DNA of 64,000 nt from Streptomyces sp. HPF1205 (GCF_020400825.1 NZ_JAINVH010000003.1:62001-126000); one strand, 5' to 3'; shown: positions 8,384 through 17,432, counted from the first letter of the stretch. Numbers and translations are program-made. Notes: a model not told the origin generated them from the letters alone.

Positions 8384-9604
8384 ATGCCCGAAGCAGTCAT
8401 CGTCTCCGCCGCCCGTTCGCCCATCGGGCGCGCCTTCAAGGGCTCGCTGAAGGAACTGCGCGCCGACGACCTGGCCGCCACCATCATCCGCACGGCGCTG
8501 GACAAGGTGCCGCAGCTCGACCCGCACGACATCGACGACCTGATGCTCGGCTGCGGTCTGCCCGGCGGCGAGCAGGGCTACAACCTGGCCCGTATCGTCG
8601 CCGTCCGGATGGGCATGGGCCACCTGCCCGGGTGCACGGTCACCCGCTACTGCTCCTCCTCGCTGCAGACCACGCGGATGGCGCTGCACGCGATCAAGGC
8701 CGGCGAGGGCGACGTGTTCGTCTCGGCCGGCGTCGAGATGGTCTCGCGGTTCACCAAGGGCAACTCCGACAGCCTGCCGGACACGATGAACCCGCTGTTC
8801 GCCGACGCGATCGCGCGCACCCGGAAGCGCGCCGACGAGGGCGCCGCGGATTGGCACGACCCGCGCGAGGACGGTCTGCTGCCCGACCCGTACATCGCCA
8901 TGGGCCAGACCGCCGAGAACCTGGCGGCGTACAAGGGCGTCACCCGGCAGGAGCAGGACGAGTTCGGGGTGCGGTCGCAGAACCTGGCCGAGGAGGCGCT
9001 CAAGAAGGGCTTCTGGGAGCGCGAGATCACCCCGGTGACGCTCCCGGACGGCACGGTGGTGGCGAAGGACGACGGCCCGCGCCCCGGCGTCACCATGGAG
9101 GGCGTGGCGGGCCTGAAGCCGGTCTTCCGCCCCGACGGCACGGTCACCGCGGGCAACTGCTGCCCGCTCAACGACGGCGCCGCGGCGCTGGTCGTGATGT
9201 CGGACACCAAGGCGCGCGAGCTCGGCATCACCCCGCTGGCCCGGGTGGTCTCCACCGGGGTGTCCGCCCTGTCCCCGGAGATCATGGGTTACGGCCCGGT
9301 CGAGGCCTCCCGGCAGGCGCTGAAGCGGGCCGGCATGGCGATCGGCGACATCGACCTGGTGGAGATCAACGAGGCCTTCGCCGCCCAGGTCATCCCGTCC
9401 TACCGGGACCTGGGCGTCGACCTGGACCGGCTCAACGTCAACGGCGGCGCGATCGCCGTCGGCCACCCCTTCGGCATGACCGGCGCCCGCATCACCGGCA
9501 CGCTCATCAACAGCCTGCAGTTCCACGACAAGCAGTTCGGCCTGGAGACCATGTGCGTCGGCGGCGGGCAGGGCATGGCGATGGTGATCGAGCGGCTGAG
9601 CTGA
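8384..9604 (+). CDS. Acetyl-CoA acyltransferase (thiolase)
   Basis: 406-residue thiolase catalysing CoA-dependent cleavage or formation of beta-ketoacyl-CoA in fatty-acid degradation. The acylated cysteine is in RYCSSS (C90). The C-terminal catalytic residues are in [11 protein letters not shown] (His) and [10 protein letters not shown] (Cys), and NEAFAAQ and [10 protein letters not shown] are standard thiolase blocks. Full length for the family. It stands alone, without the hydratase/dehydrogenase partner usually beside FadA, so beta-oxidation is inferred from family only. Its 3' end is embedded in a 12-bp tandem repeat. Confidence 0.95.
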   Translation: MPEAVIVSAARSPIGRAFKGSLKELRADDLAATIIRTALDKVPQLDPHDIDDLMLGCGLPGGEQGYNLARIVAVRMGMGHLPGCTVTRYCSSSLQTTRMALHAIKAGEGDVFVSAGVEMVSRFTKGNSDSLPDTMNPLFADAIARTRKRADEGAADWHDPREDGLLPDPYIAMGQTAENLAAYKGVTRQEQDEFGVRSQNLAEEALKKGFWEREITPVTLPDGTVVAKDDGPRPGVTMEGVAGLKPVFRPDGTVTAGNCCPLNDGAAALVVMSDTKARELGITPLARVVSTGVSALSPEIMGYGPVEASRQALKRAGMAIGDIDLVEINEAFAAQVIPSYRDLGVDLDRLNVNGGAIAVGHPFGMTGARITGTLINSLQFHDKQFGLETMCVGGGQGMAMVIERLS

Positions 9605-9666
9605 CGGATGAGCCGACGGCTGAAGTGACGGCTGAGCGGAGGGAGCCGACGGCCCGAGCGACGGAC
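9591..9666 (+). repeat. 12-bp tandem repeats overlapping the thiolase stop codon
   Basis: Six degenerate copies of GACGGCTGAGCT run from the last codons of the thiolase through the stop (9602–9604) and about 60 bp beyond. Units start at 9591, 9603, 9615, 9627, (short unit 9639) and 9648. Each of the best copies carries a TGA. Confidence 0.85.
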
Positions 9667-9732
9667 AGGTCCGTGGCCGGGCCGGCGCCGCCCACCGCGC
9701 GCCGGGCAGTGTGACGCAAGTCGCAACGAAAT

Positions 9733-9763
9733 CGCCCCCGGGTTGTGATCTGACCCGGGGGCG
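9733..9763 (+). terminator. Thiolase terminator hairpin
   Basis: 11-bp perfect stem CGCCCCCGGGT / ACCCGGGGGCG with a 9-nt loop, followed by the fairly T-rich CGTTGTTTG. About 130 bp past the thiolase stop. The rest of 9605–9941 holds only the repeats and the next gene's leader. Confidence 0.75.
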
Positions 9764-9941
9764 CGTTGTTTGCGCAGCTCAGCGCGGGCGTGCCGGGACG
9801 CGTCAAGAGCCTTGAAGCGGACAGTTCATGACTTTCCGCACTGCGGGGGTCGGGGGTTTACCGGCAGAGTGAGGGGAGGGACAAGTTTGGCTCGCCCTCC
9901 GGGTGGGCATCGCACGGGTCGCGTCAGTCGGGAGTACGTCA

Positions 9942-10727
9942 GTGAGTGCCAACTTCACCGTCCTGCTGGTCGCCGCTGGGATCGCGGTGGCCGCGGGCAC
10001 GGCCGCCCTGGTCAGCGCCCGGGGTGTGCGCCGGGAGCTGACCGCGCTGTGCCAGGAGCTGGCGGGGCTGCGCGGCGGTGTGCCGGGCCCGCGAGGCGCG
10101 TCCGCCGGGGAGATCCGGGCGGCGGTGGCCGAGGCGCTCGCCGACGAGCGGGAGCGCGAACTCGCCGAGGCGCGCGCCTTCTGGGCCGAGCAGGAGGCCC
10201 GGGACAGCGCGGGTGAGGGCACGTTCTTCCGCGGCGGCCTGTACGGCTCGTCCGGCGATCCGGCCGCGGACGCCACGGCCGGCTACGAGGTCCCGCCGGT
10301 CCTGCCCTATCTGCCCCGCCAGGCCGACTTCGCCGGGCTTGAGCCGGAGCCGCCGGAGGCGACCGTCCCGGCCCCCGGCTCGATCCCGCACCCGGTGGGC
10401 CCCGACTTCGTCCCGGCCCCGGTCGTCGCCTCCCAGGACCAGACCGCGGACCGCCTCGCCGACCTGGCCGACGCCCGGATCCCGCTCTCCGACGTCCGCC
10501 CCGGCCCGCTGGGCACCCTCGACGTCTACGTCTTCGCCGACGGCACCACCTTGTGCATGACCCCGGGCCACCGCGAGACCGCTCTTCGGCTGTCCGCCGC
10601 CCTCGACCGGGGCGAGGTCCCGGTGCTGCGCGGCGGGTCCGCGATAGCCGGGGCGTACGCGCTGACCTTCGCGTACGGCGAGGAGAGCGTCTACGTGCTG
10701 GCCGACCGCGTGGTCGCCTCGCTCTAG
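9942..10727 (+). CDS. Hypothetical protein with N-terminal membrane helix
   Basis: 261 residues. One hydrophobic helix (about residues 5–24) is followed by a short charged helix with ELTALCQELAGLR and EALADERERELAEARAFW, a Pro-rich stretch, and a C-terminal globular part (about 170–261) with DVYVFADGTTLCMTPGHRE and AYALTFAYGEESVYVLADRV. I do not recognise the fold. GTG at 9942 is chosen because GGGAG lies 7 nt upstream; the frame is open to 9903. It is convergent with the next small gene. A membrane-tethered cytoplasmic protein is the simplest reading. Confidence 0.75.
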   Translation: MSANFTVLLVAAGIAVAAGTAALVSARGVRRELTALCQELAGLRGGVPGPRGASAGEIRAAVAEALADERERELAEARAFWAEQEARDSAGEGTFFRGGLYGSSGDPAADATAGYEVPPVLPYLPRQADFAGLEPEPPEATVPAPGSIPHPVGPDFVPAPVVASQDQTADRLADLADARIPLSDVRPGPLGTLDVYVFADGTTLCMTPGHRETALRLSAALDRGEVPVLRGGSAIAGAYALTFAYGEESVYVLADRVVASL

Positions 10728-10773
10728 CGGCCCGCCGCCCGCCGCCCCGTCGGCCGGCCGCTCGGCCGGACCC

Positions 10774-11097
10774 TCAGCCGACTTCCCTGGCCGTCCGCGC
10801 CAGCCGCTCCAGCGCCTCGGGGAGGACCTCGGGAGCGCGGTCGGGTACGGCACGCAGGGCCTCGGCCAGGTCGTGGCCCGCCACGGCGAGCTGGTCGCCG
10901 ACCACGAAGACACCGTCGTCCGGGATCTCGTACGGCTCGCGGCCGGGAAACTCCAGTCGCTGGGCCCGATGGGAGAGCCAGCGGGCCAGTTCCAGCCCCT
11001 GCGCGGCGGCTCCGGCCTGCAGCCGGCGTTGCGGGAGTGACCGCAGTCGCCCCGCGAGGCGGTTCACGGCGGTGTGCAGCGCTGCGGTGTCGGGCAT
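10774..11097 (-). CDS. Small conserved hypothetical protein
   Basis: 107 residues starting at the ATG of MPDTAALHTAV. It is rich in Arg/Leu/Ala with likely helical segments (LAGRLRSLPQRRLQAGAAAQ) and a central FPGREPYEIPDDGVFVVGDQ. No known domain is recognisable. The frame is open further upstream, but that part looks non-coding. It sits convergent with the preceding hypothetical and divergent from the DUF4287 gene. Function unknown. Confidence 0.65.
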   Translation of the reverse strand: MPDTAALHTAVNRLAGRLRSLPQRRLQAGAAAQGLELARWLSHRAQRLEFPGREPYEIPDDGVFVVGDQLAVAGHDLAEALRAVPDRAPEVLPEALERLARTAREVG

Positions 11098-11251
11098 GGC
11101 AGCGACCCTACCGGGAAGCGTCCGCGCCCCTCGCGGACCCGCGAGCACGGCGGTACCACCCCTCGCACCGATATCCGCACGTCCGGGATGGTTGCCAATA
11201 CCCCACGACTCGGGCACGGTGGGGTAACCGGACCACATACCGGAGGCGCCG

Positions 11252-11485
11252 ATGTCCCAAACGCACTTCTCCGACGAAACCCACCGGAACCTGCTCGACC
11301 GTATCCCCTCCTGCACGGGCCGCGAGATCAGTGACTGGCTGCGCGCCGTCGCCGACGGCCCCTCGTTCCTCCGCTTCGACGAGAAGGTGAGCTGGCTGCG
11401 CAGCGAGCACTCCCTCTCCTACGGCCACGCCAAGGCCCTCGTCCACGAGTACGACCTGCGCCGGGCCGCGCGGAACCTGCAGTAG
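11252..11485 (+). CDS. DUF4287 domain protein
   Basis: 77-residue protein matching the small DUF4287 family: HRNLLDRIPSCTGREISDWL, a middle FLRFDEKVSWLRSEHSLSYGHA and the C-terminal HEYDLRRAARNLQ. The family is widespread in actinobacteria and has no assigned biochemical role; the fold looks like a helix-rich SAP/HTH-like module. GGAGG precedes the ATG. Monocistronic, ending convergently against the Bax-inhibitor-like gene. Confidence 0.85.
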   Translation: MSQTHFSDETHRNLLDRIPSCTGREISDWLRAVADGPSFLRFDEKVSWLRSEHSLSYGHAKALVHEYDLRRAARNLQ

Positions 11486-11647
11486 CCCGGCCCCGGCCCC
11501 ACCACGGGCCCGTAACCCGATCCCGGAACCGATCCCGATCCCGACCACGGAACGCGGACGCCGGAACCCGACCCGGAACGCCAAGTCCGCGACGCGGAGC
11601 CCGTGACCCGGATCCCCCTCCCTCCTTCATCCTTCGCACACACGCCG

Positions 11648-11685
11648 CGGGCCGCCCGGGAAGCGCGAGCTTCGGGGGCGGCCCG
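11648..11685. terminator. Bidirectional hairpin between DUF4287 and the BI-1-like gene
   Basis: Outer stem CGGGCCGCCC / GGGCGGCCCG, GG/GG internal mismatch, inner stem GAAGC / GCTTC around a GCGA tetraloop. It lies between convergent genes. Upstream, 11515–11600 is filled with degenerate GATCCC/GGAACC repeats of no clear role. Confidence 0.7.
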
Positions 11686-11721
11686 TTCGGCGGCGGCCGG
11701 GAATGCCGGCACTACACGGAA

Positions 11722-12603
11722 TCAGGAATCGCGCAGGATGGCGATCAGCCGCAGGAGTTCGAGGTAGATCCACACCAGCGACAGGGTCAGGCCGAACGCG
11801 GCCAGCCAGGACTCGTCGCGCGGTGCCGCGTGGCGGACACCGTCCTCGATCTGGCGGAAGTCCAGGGAGAGGAAGAACGCGCCCAGGCCGATGCCGACGA
11901 GGCAGAAGACGATGCCGAGGCCGCCGGTGCGCAGCCCGAGGCCGTCGGCGTTGCCGAACGCGGCGAACACCAGGTTGACCAGCATGGCCAGGACGAAGCC
12001 GACGGCGATGGCCAGACCGACCCGCTGGTAACGCGCGGTGACCCTGATGAGCCTGGTGCGGTACGCCACGAGCATGCCGGCGAAGACCGCCACCGTGCCG
12101 AGCACCGCCTGCACGGGCGCGCCCTGCCACGCCTCGTTGTAGAAGCGGCTCAGCACGCCGAGGAAGACGCCCTCGAAGACCGCGTAGCCGAGGATCAGGG
12201 CGGGCACGGCGGTGCGCTTGAAGGACTGCACCATGGCCAGCACGAAGGCGATCAGCGCCGCGCCGTACGCGAAGCCGACGCGGTCGTGCAGCGCCGTCCA
12301 GCCGATCACGACGCCCACCACGACCGTGCCGAGCGTCATCGCGGTCCGCACGACGACGTCGTCCATCGTCATCCGGCCGGTCCGGTCCGGGCCGGCGGCC
12401 GGGGCCGCGTAGAGCTCCTCCATCTGCTCGGGGGTGAGCGAGTGCGGTTGCTCGTACGGGTTGCGCGGCGGCTGGGCGTACGGATTGCCGCTGGGTCCCG
12501 CGTACGGGTCGCCGCCCCGCGCGGCGCCGGGCGCGCCGAAGCCCGCGTAGGCGTCCCCGCGGGTGAAGCCCCGCCGGGAGAAGACCGGGTTGCTGCTCCT
12601 CAT
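11722..12603 (-). CDS. Bax inhibitor-1/YccA-family membrane protein
   Basis: 293 residues. The N-terminal ~70 residues are Gly/Pro/Tyr-rich and cytoplasmic-looking (repeated NPY: GNPYAQ, RNPYEQ). Seven hydrophobic segments follow from about residue 83 onward, as in the BI-1/TMBIM fold, including FEGVFLGVLSRFYN, typical of the family. The C-terminal LRLIAILRDS gives the short charged tail. BI-1 proteins form pH-gated calcium leak channels in other organisms; the role in actinomycetes is unknown. The ATG at 12603 has GGAGGAG upstream. Confidence 0.88.
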   Translation of the reverse strand: MRSSNPVFSRRGFTRGDAYAGFGAPGAARGGDPYAGPSGNPYAQPPRNPYEQPHSLTPEQMEELYAAPAAGPDRTGRMTMDDVVVRTAMTLGTVVVGVVIGWTALHDRVGFAYGAALIAFVLAMVQSFKRTAVPALILGYAVFEGVFLGVLSRFYNEAWQGAPVQAVLGTVAVFAGMLVAYRTRLIRVTARYQRVGLAIAVGFVLAMLVNLVFAAFGNADGLGLRTGGLGIVFCLVGIGLGAFFLSLDFRQIEDGVRHAAPRDESWLAAFGLTLSLVWIYLELLRLIAILRDS

Positions 12604-13065
12604 CTCACTCCTCCAAGGCCGCGTCGCGCGGCCGGTGCTCAAGAGTCGCCTCAAGAGTAATGGCCCGGCAAAGTGGCCGGTCCGCGCCCCAGGGAGGGTT
12701 TTCCCCCGTCGGGAGCGGTCAGTCACGCCTGCGGCGGAACGGTCCGCGCCGGGGCCTGCCCCCAGCGGCCCGCGCCGGCCCGCGTCACGTCCCGTGAACG
12801 CTCCTCGGCGTCCTCCGGTTCCGGGGCCGCCCGGCCCGCTGCGGCCGGCCCGCCTCGCCCGCCTCGCCCGTCTCGGCGGTCCCGGCGATCCCGGCGGCCC
12901 CGGCGGGCTCGGCCCGTCGGCGCCGGGGGGCGGACGCGCGCCGGCAGTGCGCTGCCCGCGCGCCAATACGCGGTGGACGCCGGCACCGCGGCGCGGTATC
13001 ACTGGAGAGTGCAGACGAACACGCGTTCGAACATCAGGGAGCAGGCGACCCCCAGGGAGCAGGCC
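12604..13065. other. Divergent 460-bp spacer
   Basis: Must hold the promoters of the BI-1-like gene and the Prim-Pol gene. Very GC-rich; a short run of GGCGATCCC/GGCGGCCCC-type 9-bp repeats lies near 12875–12905. No gene or RNA seen. Confidence 0.4.
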
Positions 13066-13932
13066 ATGCCACGCCCCGACCACACCCGAGCGCTGCACGC
13101 GGCCCTGCTCACCGCCGCGCGCGGGCTGCCGGTCATCCCGCTGTCCCGCACGAAGCTGCCCGCCGTCCGCTCACCGCACCGCGACGAGCCGCGGACCACC
13201 ACCTGCCGGGGCGAGTGCGGCCTGCCCGGCCACGGGGTGCACGACGCGACCACCGACCCCGCCCGGATACGCGCCCTGTTCGCCGTCGCGCCGTGGGCGA
13301 CCGGTTACGGCGTCGCGTGCGGCCTCGACCCGTACCACCTCATAGGCCTGGACCTCGACGTCAAGCACGGCTACGACGGGGTCGCCGCGCTCCGCCTGCT
13401 GGCCGGGACGCAAGGGTTCGCACTGCCGCCGACGGTCACCGTGCTCACCCCCAGCGGCGGGCGCCACCTGTGGTTCACCGCCCCGGGACCGGTGCCCAAC
13501 TCGGTGGGGCGGCTCGGCCCCGGCATCGACGTGCGCGGCGCCGGCGGCTACGTCGTCGGACCCGGCTCGCGCACGGTGGCCGGCCGCTACCTGCTCGCGC
13601 CCGGATCCGGGCACCGCACCCTCGCCGAGGCCCCTGCCGCGCTGCTGCGGCTGGCCACCCCGCCGCCGCCACCGCGCCCCCCGGCAGCGGCGGCCCCGCG
13701 CCACCCGGCCGAAAAGCGCGCGGCCGCGCTCGTCCGGTTCGTCCTGGATTCCCACGAGGGCGAGCGCAACGGGCGGCTGTTCTGGGCGGCCTGCCGCGCG
13801 TACGACGCAGGACTGGGCGACGCGCTGGCGCCGGCTCTGGTGACGGCCGCGGTGCACACCGGGCTGAGCGAGCGGGAGGCGGCCGCCACGGTTGCTTCCG
13901 CCGGGCGGCTGAGGGCCTCCGCTGAGCCCTGA
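13066..13932 (+). CDS. Bifunctional DNA primase/polymerase (Prim-Pol) domain protein
   Basis: 288 residues. The N-terminal ~180 residues match the archaeo-eukaryotic-type Prim-Pol domain: PVIPLSRTKLPAV, the Cys-containing CRGECGLPGHG, the acidic metal-binding LIGLDLDVKHG, and the SGGRHLWF motif carrying the conserved histidine. A Pro/Ala linker and a small helical C-terminal domain (about 220–288) follow. Such proteins are often plasmid or phage replication primases, but no helicase or integrase is nearby. ATG at 13066 has GGGAG upstream. The stop is only 3 bp from the 3' end of the oppositely oriented tRNA-Leu gene, so read-through would run antisense to that tRNA. Confidence 0.85.
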   Translation: MPRPDHTRALHAALLTAARGLPVIPLSRTKLPAVRSPHRDEPRTTTCRGECGLPGHGVHDATTDPARIRALFAVAPWATGYGVACGLDPYHLIGLDLDVKHGYDGVAALRLLAGTQGFALPPTVTVLTPSGGRHLWFTAPGPVPNSVGRLGPGIDVRGAGGYVVGPGSRTVAGRYLLAPGSGHRTLAEAPAALLRLATPPPPPRPPAAAAPRHPAEKRAAALVRFVLDSHEGERNGRLFWAACRAYDAGLGDALAPALVTAAVHTGLSEREAAATVASAGRLRASAEP

Positions 13933-13935
13933 TTG

Positions 13936-14018
13936 TGCCCGGAGCCGGACTCGAACCGGCACGCCCCCTCGGGGCAGCGAGGTTTAAGCTCGCCGTGTCT
14001 GCGTTCCACCATCCGGGC
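13936..14018 (-). tRNA. bldA: tRNA-Leu(UAA), bldA
   Basis: 83-nt class II tRNA read on the minus strand. The acceptor stem GCCCGGA pairs with TCCGGGC, the discriminator is A, and the T-loop is GTTCGAGTC. The anticodon arm is GCGAG-CTTAAAC-CTCGC, so the anticodon is TAA (complement of 13984–13986). There is a long variable arm (TGCCCCGAGGGGGCG) as in all tRNA-Leu. CCA is not encoded. In Streptomyces the only tRNA reading UUA is bldA, the developmental and antibiotic-production regulator, so the symbol follows from the anticodon. Confidence 0.97.
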
Positions 14019-14350
14019 CGGCGGGGCGCAGTGAAAGCGTATCCGTGTTGGGCATCGCCAACAGGGCCGCCAAGTAGCCATGTTGTCTTATTTTAGGGGT
14101 TACTGACGCTCCATCAGGAGGTCCCCCACCGGCCTCGGTGCACGGCAGACGCCTATGACAGCAGCATCGGCCCTCACGGTCCCCTCACTCACAAGTGACG
14201 TGAAATCGCTCTCCGCAATCGATGGTTTCCAGCCGTCCGGGCGCCGGACACGTCCCATTACGTGCATAAATCCAAGCGCGCGGACGGCCGGAAAGCGGAT
14301 GGCACCCGTCCGGAATGCGCCGGGAAACCGGGCCTGGGGCCTTCGGCGGA

Positions 14351-14436
14351 CTCAGGAAACCCAGAAAACCCAGAAAACCCAGAAAGCTCAGAAAAACCGG
14401 GAAGCACAGGAAACCCGGGAAACCCGGAAACTCAGG
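14351..14436 (-). repeat. 9-bp A-rich tandem repeat ending at the CFA-synthase stop codon
   Basis: About nine degenerate copies of CCCAGAAAA/CCCGGGAAA, one every 9 bp, bounded on both sides by CTCAGGA; the right boundary contains the stop codon (14432–14434) of the methyltransferase. Strikingly purine-rich on the plus strand for this genome. The remaining gap 14019–14350, upstream of bldA, must hold the bldA promoter; I see no other gene there. Confidence 0.85.
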
Positions 14437-15748
14437 AGAGCCACGCGCCGCGGGTGCGCGGCATCCCTGACGTCCCGTCAGCGTCGGTGGCCACCGCCAG
14501 CACCTGGTTGACGCCGATCCGGTTGCGCTCGAAGGACACCGCGGAGGCCGCCATGTAGAGCCGCCAGACCCGCGCCCTTCCCTCGCTGGTCGCCGCGGCG
14601 GCCCGGGCCCAGTGGGACTCCAGGTTCCGCACCCAGGCCCGCAGGGTCAGCGCGTAGTGCTCGCGCAGCGCCTCCACGTCGCGCACCTCGAAGCCCGCGT
14701 CCTCCAGCCAGGAGACGGTGGCGCCGACCGGCGCGAGCTCGCCGTCCGGGAAGACGTAGCGGTCGATGAACTCGTCGATCCGGTACGCCTCCTCGTCCGC
14801 CAGCGGGCGCCGGCCGATCTGGTGGTTGAGCAGGCGTCCGCCCGGCCGGAGCAGGGAGTGCAGCGTGCGGGCGTACTCCAGGTAGCGCCGCGATCCGACG
14901 TGTTCGGCCATGCCGATGGACGAGATCGCGTCGTACGGGCCGTCCCTGACGTCGCGGTAGTCCTGGACCCTGATCTCCACCCGGTCGGCCAGGCCCGCGT
15001 CGGCGACCCGCTTGCGGGCGTAGGCGGCCTGCTCGCCGGACAGCGTGACCCCCGTGGCGCGCACCCCGTAGTGCTCGGCGGCGTGCAGCACCATCGAGCC
15101 CCAGCCGCAGCCCACGTCCAGGAGCCGCTGCCCCTCGCGCAGGCCGAGCTTGCGGCACACCAGGTCGAGTTTGGCGTACTGGGCCTCCTCCAGCGTGGTG
15201 TCCTCCTCGCGCCACAGCGCGCAGGAGTACACCATCGACGGGCCGAGCAGGAGCGCGTAGAAGTCGTTGCCCACGTCGTAGTGGTGGGCGATGGCCGCCT
15301 TGTCGCGCCGCTTGGTGTGCGCGATGCCGGTGCGCCGGCGCACCTCCTCGGGCGGCGGCGCGGGCGGCAGGCCGGGCCGCCCGAGGGCGAGCAGGGTGCG
15401 CAGGGACCGGTAGGTGGCGGGGTCGCGCAGCGTTCCGGCCAGGCGGCGCGCGGTCTCGGCGGTGGTGGCGGTCGGCTCCTCGCGCTCCCAGACCAGGCCG
15501 GACAGCATGTCGAGGGCCGTGTAGAGGTCGCCTTCGATCTCCAGGTCACCGGCGACCCAGGCGCGCACCAGGCCGAGTTCGCCGGGCCGCCACATCATCC
15601 GGCGCAGGGCCCGGCGCCGGCGCAGGACGAGCACGGGTGCGCCGGGGGGCCCGGCCTCACTGCCGTCCCAGGCGCGCACCCGCAGCGGGAACGGTGTCGA
15701 GAGGGCGTGTTCGGCGAGTTCACGGAGTCGGAAAGCCGCGTCAGCCAT
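14432..15748 (-). CDS. Cyclopropane-fatty-acyl-phospholipid synthase family methyltransferase
   Basis: 438-residue SAM-dependent methyltransferase that would add a methylene or methyl group to unsaturated acyl chains of membrane lipids. The CFA signature HHYDVGNDFY is at 155–164, SAM motif I LLDVGCGWGS at 209–218, and the catalytic-region block SIGMAEHVG follows. The C-terminal lipid-handling part ends with AASAVSFERNRIGVNQVL. Start at the ATG of MADAAFRL; an in-frame GTG 66 nt upstream is possible, and no strong ribosome site decides it. Monocistronic, between ndh and bldA. The product (cyclopropane versus branched fatty acid) cannot be told. Confidence 0.9.
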   Translation of the reverse strand: MADAAFRLRELAEHALSTPFPLRVRAWDGSEAGPPGAPVLVLRRRRALRRMMWRPGELGLVRAWVAGDLEIEGDLYTALDMLSGLVWEREEPTATTAETARRLAGTLRDPATYRSLRTLLALGRPGLPPAPPPEEVRRRTGIAHTKRRDKAAIAHHYDVGNDFYALLLGPSMVYSCALWREEDTTLEEAQYAKLDLVCRKLGLREGQRLLDVGCGWGSMVLHAAEHYGVRATGVTLSGEQAAYARKRVADAGLADRVEIRVQDYRDVRDGPYDAISSIGMAEHVGSRRYLEYARTLHSLLRPGGRLLNHQIGRRPLADEEAYRIDEFIDRYVFPDGELAPVGATVSWLEDAGFEVRDVEALREHYALTLRAWVRNLESHWARAAAATSEGRARVWRLYMAASAVSFERNRIGVNQVLAVATDADGTSGMPRTRGAWLS

Positions 15749-15876
15749 GGTCCGAGCGTACGACTCCCCGCGCGCGCCGCCACGTGAATCCACCGAGCGG
15801 GTACACGTACTCACCCCGGAAGGACGCGCACGTCACGCCTCGCCACACGGGTTTCGCGGGAATCCGCCCGAAAGCG

Positions 15877-15914
15877 CGAAGGGCGCCCGCACCACGGATG
15901 GCGGGCGCCCTTCG
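15877..15914 (-). terminator. ndh terminator hairpin
   Basis: Perfect 14-bp stem CGAAGGGCGCCCGC / GCGGGCGCCCTTCG with a 10-nt loop, 47 nt past the ndh stop. The flanks (TCCGCCCGAA and TTCGGGCGGA) can also pair with each other to form an alternative outer stem. Confidence 0.8.
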
Positions 15915-15960
15915 GGCGGAGCGTCACAAGGGACGCGGTGCCGGACGGCGGGCGCCGCCG

Positions 15961-17382
15961 TCAGGACGCCGCGGCCTTCTCGGCAGCCGGCTGGTTGTCG
16001 CCGGCCTTACGCGGGGACGGGGCCGACACGGCAGCGGCCGCCACGGCGGTCGCCGGAGCCGGGCGGGCGGCCTCGTAGAACTCCTCGCGGGGGTTCTCGA
16101 TGGCGCCGAGCGAGACGACCTCGCGCTTGAGGAACATGCCCAGCGTCCAGTCGGCGAGCACCCGGATCTTGCGGTTCCAGGTCGGCACGGCCAGGCCGTG
16201 GTAGCCGCGGTGCATGTACCAGGCGAGGCGGCCCTTGAGCCGGATCTTGGTCTTCTTGCCGAGCACGATCATCGCGACGCCCTTGTGCAGGCCGAGCCCG
16301 GCGACCGCGCCCTTGTTGGCGTGCCGGTAGTCGTGCTGCGGGAAGCCGCGCATCCCCGAGATCACGTTGTCGCCGAGCACCTTGGCCTGGCGCAGCGCGT
16401 GCTGCGCGTTCGGCGGGCACCAGGCGCCCTCGCCGGAGGCCAGGTCCGGGATCTGGGCGTTGTCGCCGGCCGCCCAGATGTAGTCGGTGCCCTTGACCTG
16501 GAGGGTGGCCGCGGTGTCCACGTGACCGCGCGGGCCGAGCGGCAGGCCGAACTTCGCCAGCGCCGGGTTGGGCTTCACGCCCGCCGTCCAGACGATGGTG
16601 GAGGCGTCGACCTCAAGACCGTTGGCGAGCACCACGTGCTTGTCGACGCAACTCTTCAGGGAGGTGCCCAGGTAGACCTCGATGCCGCGCTCGCGCAGGT
16701 GCTCCAGGCCCCAGGCGCCGAGCTGCGGACCGACCTCGGGCAGGATCCGGTCGGCGGCGTCGACCAGGATGAAGCGCATGTCCTCGCGCTTGACGTTCGG
16801 GTAGTACTTGGCCGCGTCGCGTGCCATGTCCTCGACCTCGCCCACGGTCTCCGCGCCGGCGAAGCCGCCGCCGACGAAGACGAAGGTGAGCGCCTTGCGC
16901 CGGACGTCCTCGTCCGTGGTGGAGTCGGCCTTGTCGAGCTGCTCCAGGACGTGGTTGCGCAGCGCCATGGCCTCCTCGACGCCCTTCATCCCGATGCCGT
17001 TCTCGGCCAGGCCCGGGATGGGGAAGGTGCGGGAGACCGCGCCCAGCGCGATCACCAGGTAGTCGAAGGGCAGCTCGTAGGACTCGCCGACGAGCGGCTC
17101 GACCAGCGCGACCTTGCGGTCCTGGTCGATGGTGGTGACCCGGCCGGTGAGCACCTCGGCCCCGGGGAGCACGCGTCGCAGCGGGACGACGACATGCCGC
17201 GGGGAGATGCTGCCTGCTGCGGTTTCGGGGAGGAAGGGCTGGTACGTCATGTACGAGCGCGGGTCGACGACCGTGACGGTCGCCTCGCCGTACCGCATCT
17301 TCTTCAGGATGCGGCGCGCCGCGTACAGGCCGACGTAACCGCCGCCTACAACGAGGATCCGTGGACGCTCCGTGGTGCTCAT
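15961..17382 (-). CDS. ndh: Type II NADH dehydrogenase (NDH-2)
   Basis: 473-residue non-proton-pumping NADH:menaquinone oxidoreductase. The FAD-binding GGGYVGLYAAR is at residues 13–23 and the NADH-binding Rossmann motif GGGFAGAET at 171–179. WAAGDNAQIP is the C-terminal FAD-contact block, and RGYHGLAVPTWNRKIRVLADW and FLKREVV lie in the membrane-associating C-terminal region. A 50-residue Ala/Pro tail ends the protein. Start at ATG 17382 (MSTTERPRI); a GTG six codons upstream is the alternative. Two Rex-operator-like sequences in the upstream region suggest control by the NADH/NAD+ ratio, which is known for ndh in Streptomyces. Confidence 0.93.
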   Translation of the reverse strand: MSTTERPRILVVGGGYVGLYAARRILKKMRYGEATVTVVDPRSYMTYQPFLPETAAGSISPRHVVVPLRRVLPGAEVLTGRVTTIDQDRKVALVEPLVGESYELPFDYLVIALGAVSRTFPIPGLAENGIGMKGVEEAMALRNHVLEQLDKADSTTDEDVRRKALTFVFVGGGFAGAETVGEVEDMARDAAKYYPNVKREDMRFILVDAADRILPEVGPQLGAWGLEHLRERGIEVYLGTSLKSCVDKHVVLANGLEVDASTIVWTAGVKPNPALAKFGLPLGPRGHVDTAATLQVKGTDYIWAAGDNAQIPDLASGEGAWCPPNAQHALRQAKVLGDNVISGMRGFPQHDYRHANKGAVAGLGLHKGVAMIVLGKKTKIRLKGRLAWYMHRGYHGLAVPTWNRKIRVLADWTLGMFLKREVVSLGAIENPREEFYEAARPAPATAVAAAAVSAPSPRKAGDNQPAAEKAAAS

Positions 17383-17416
17383 GCTTCGAGTATCCAGCAC
17401 GGGCGAGGGCCCACCT

Positions 17417-17432
17417 CGTGAGGGGCTTCACA
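17417..17432. promoter_or_regulatory. Degenerate Rex-operator-like site near the ndh start
   Basis: CGTGAGGGGCTTCACA, whose right half TTCACA is perfect against the Rex consensus TGTGAAC-NNN-TTCACA; the left half has mismatches. It ends about 35 bp upstream of the ndh ATG. Confidence 0.5.

Noticed and set aside
13066..14018. Integrated element at tRNA-Leu, suggested by a Prim-Pol gene next to a tRNA
   Set aside because: No integrase, excisionase, or duplicated tRNA 3' end (att) was found on either side; surrounding genes are conserved chromosome.
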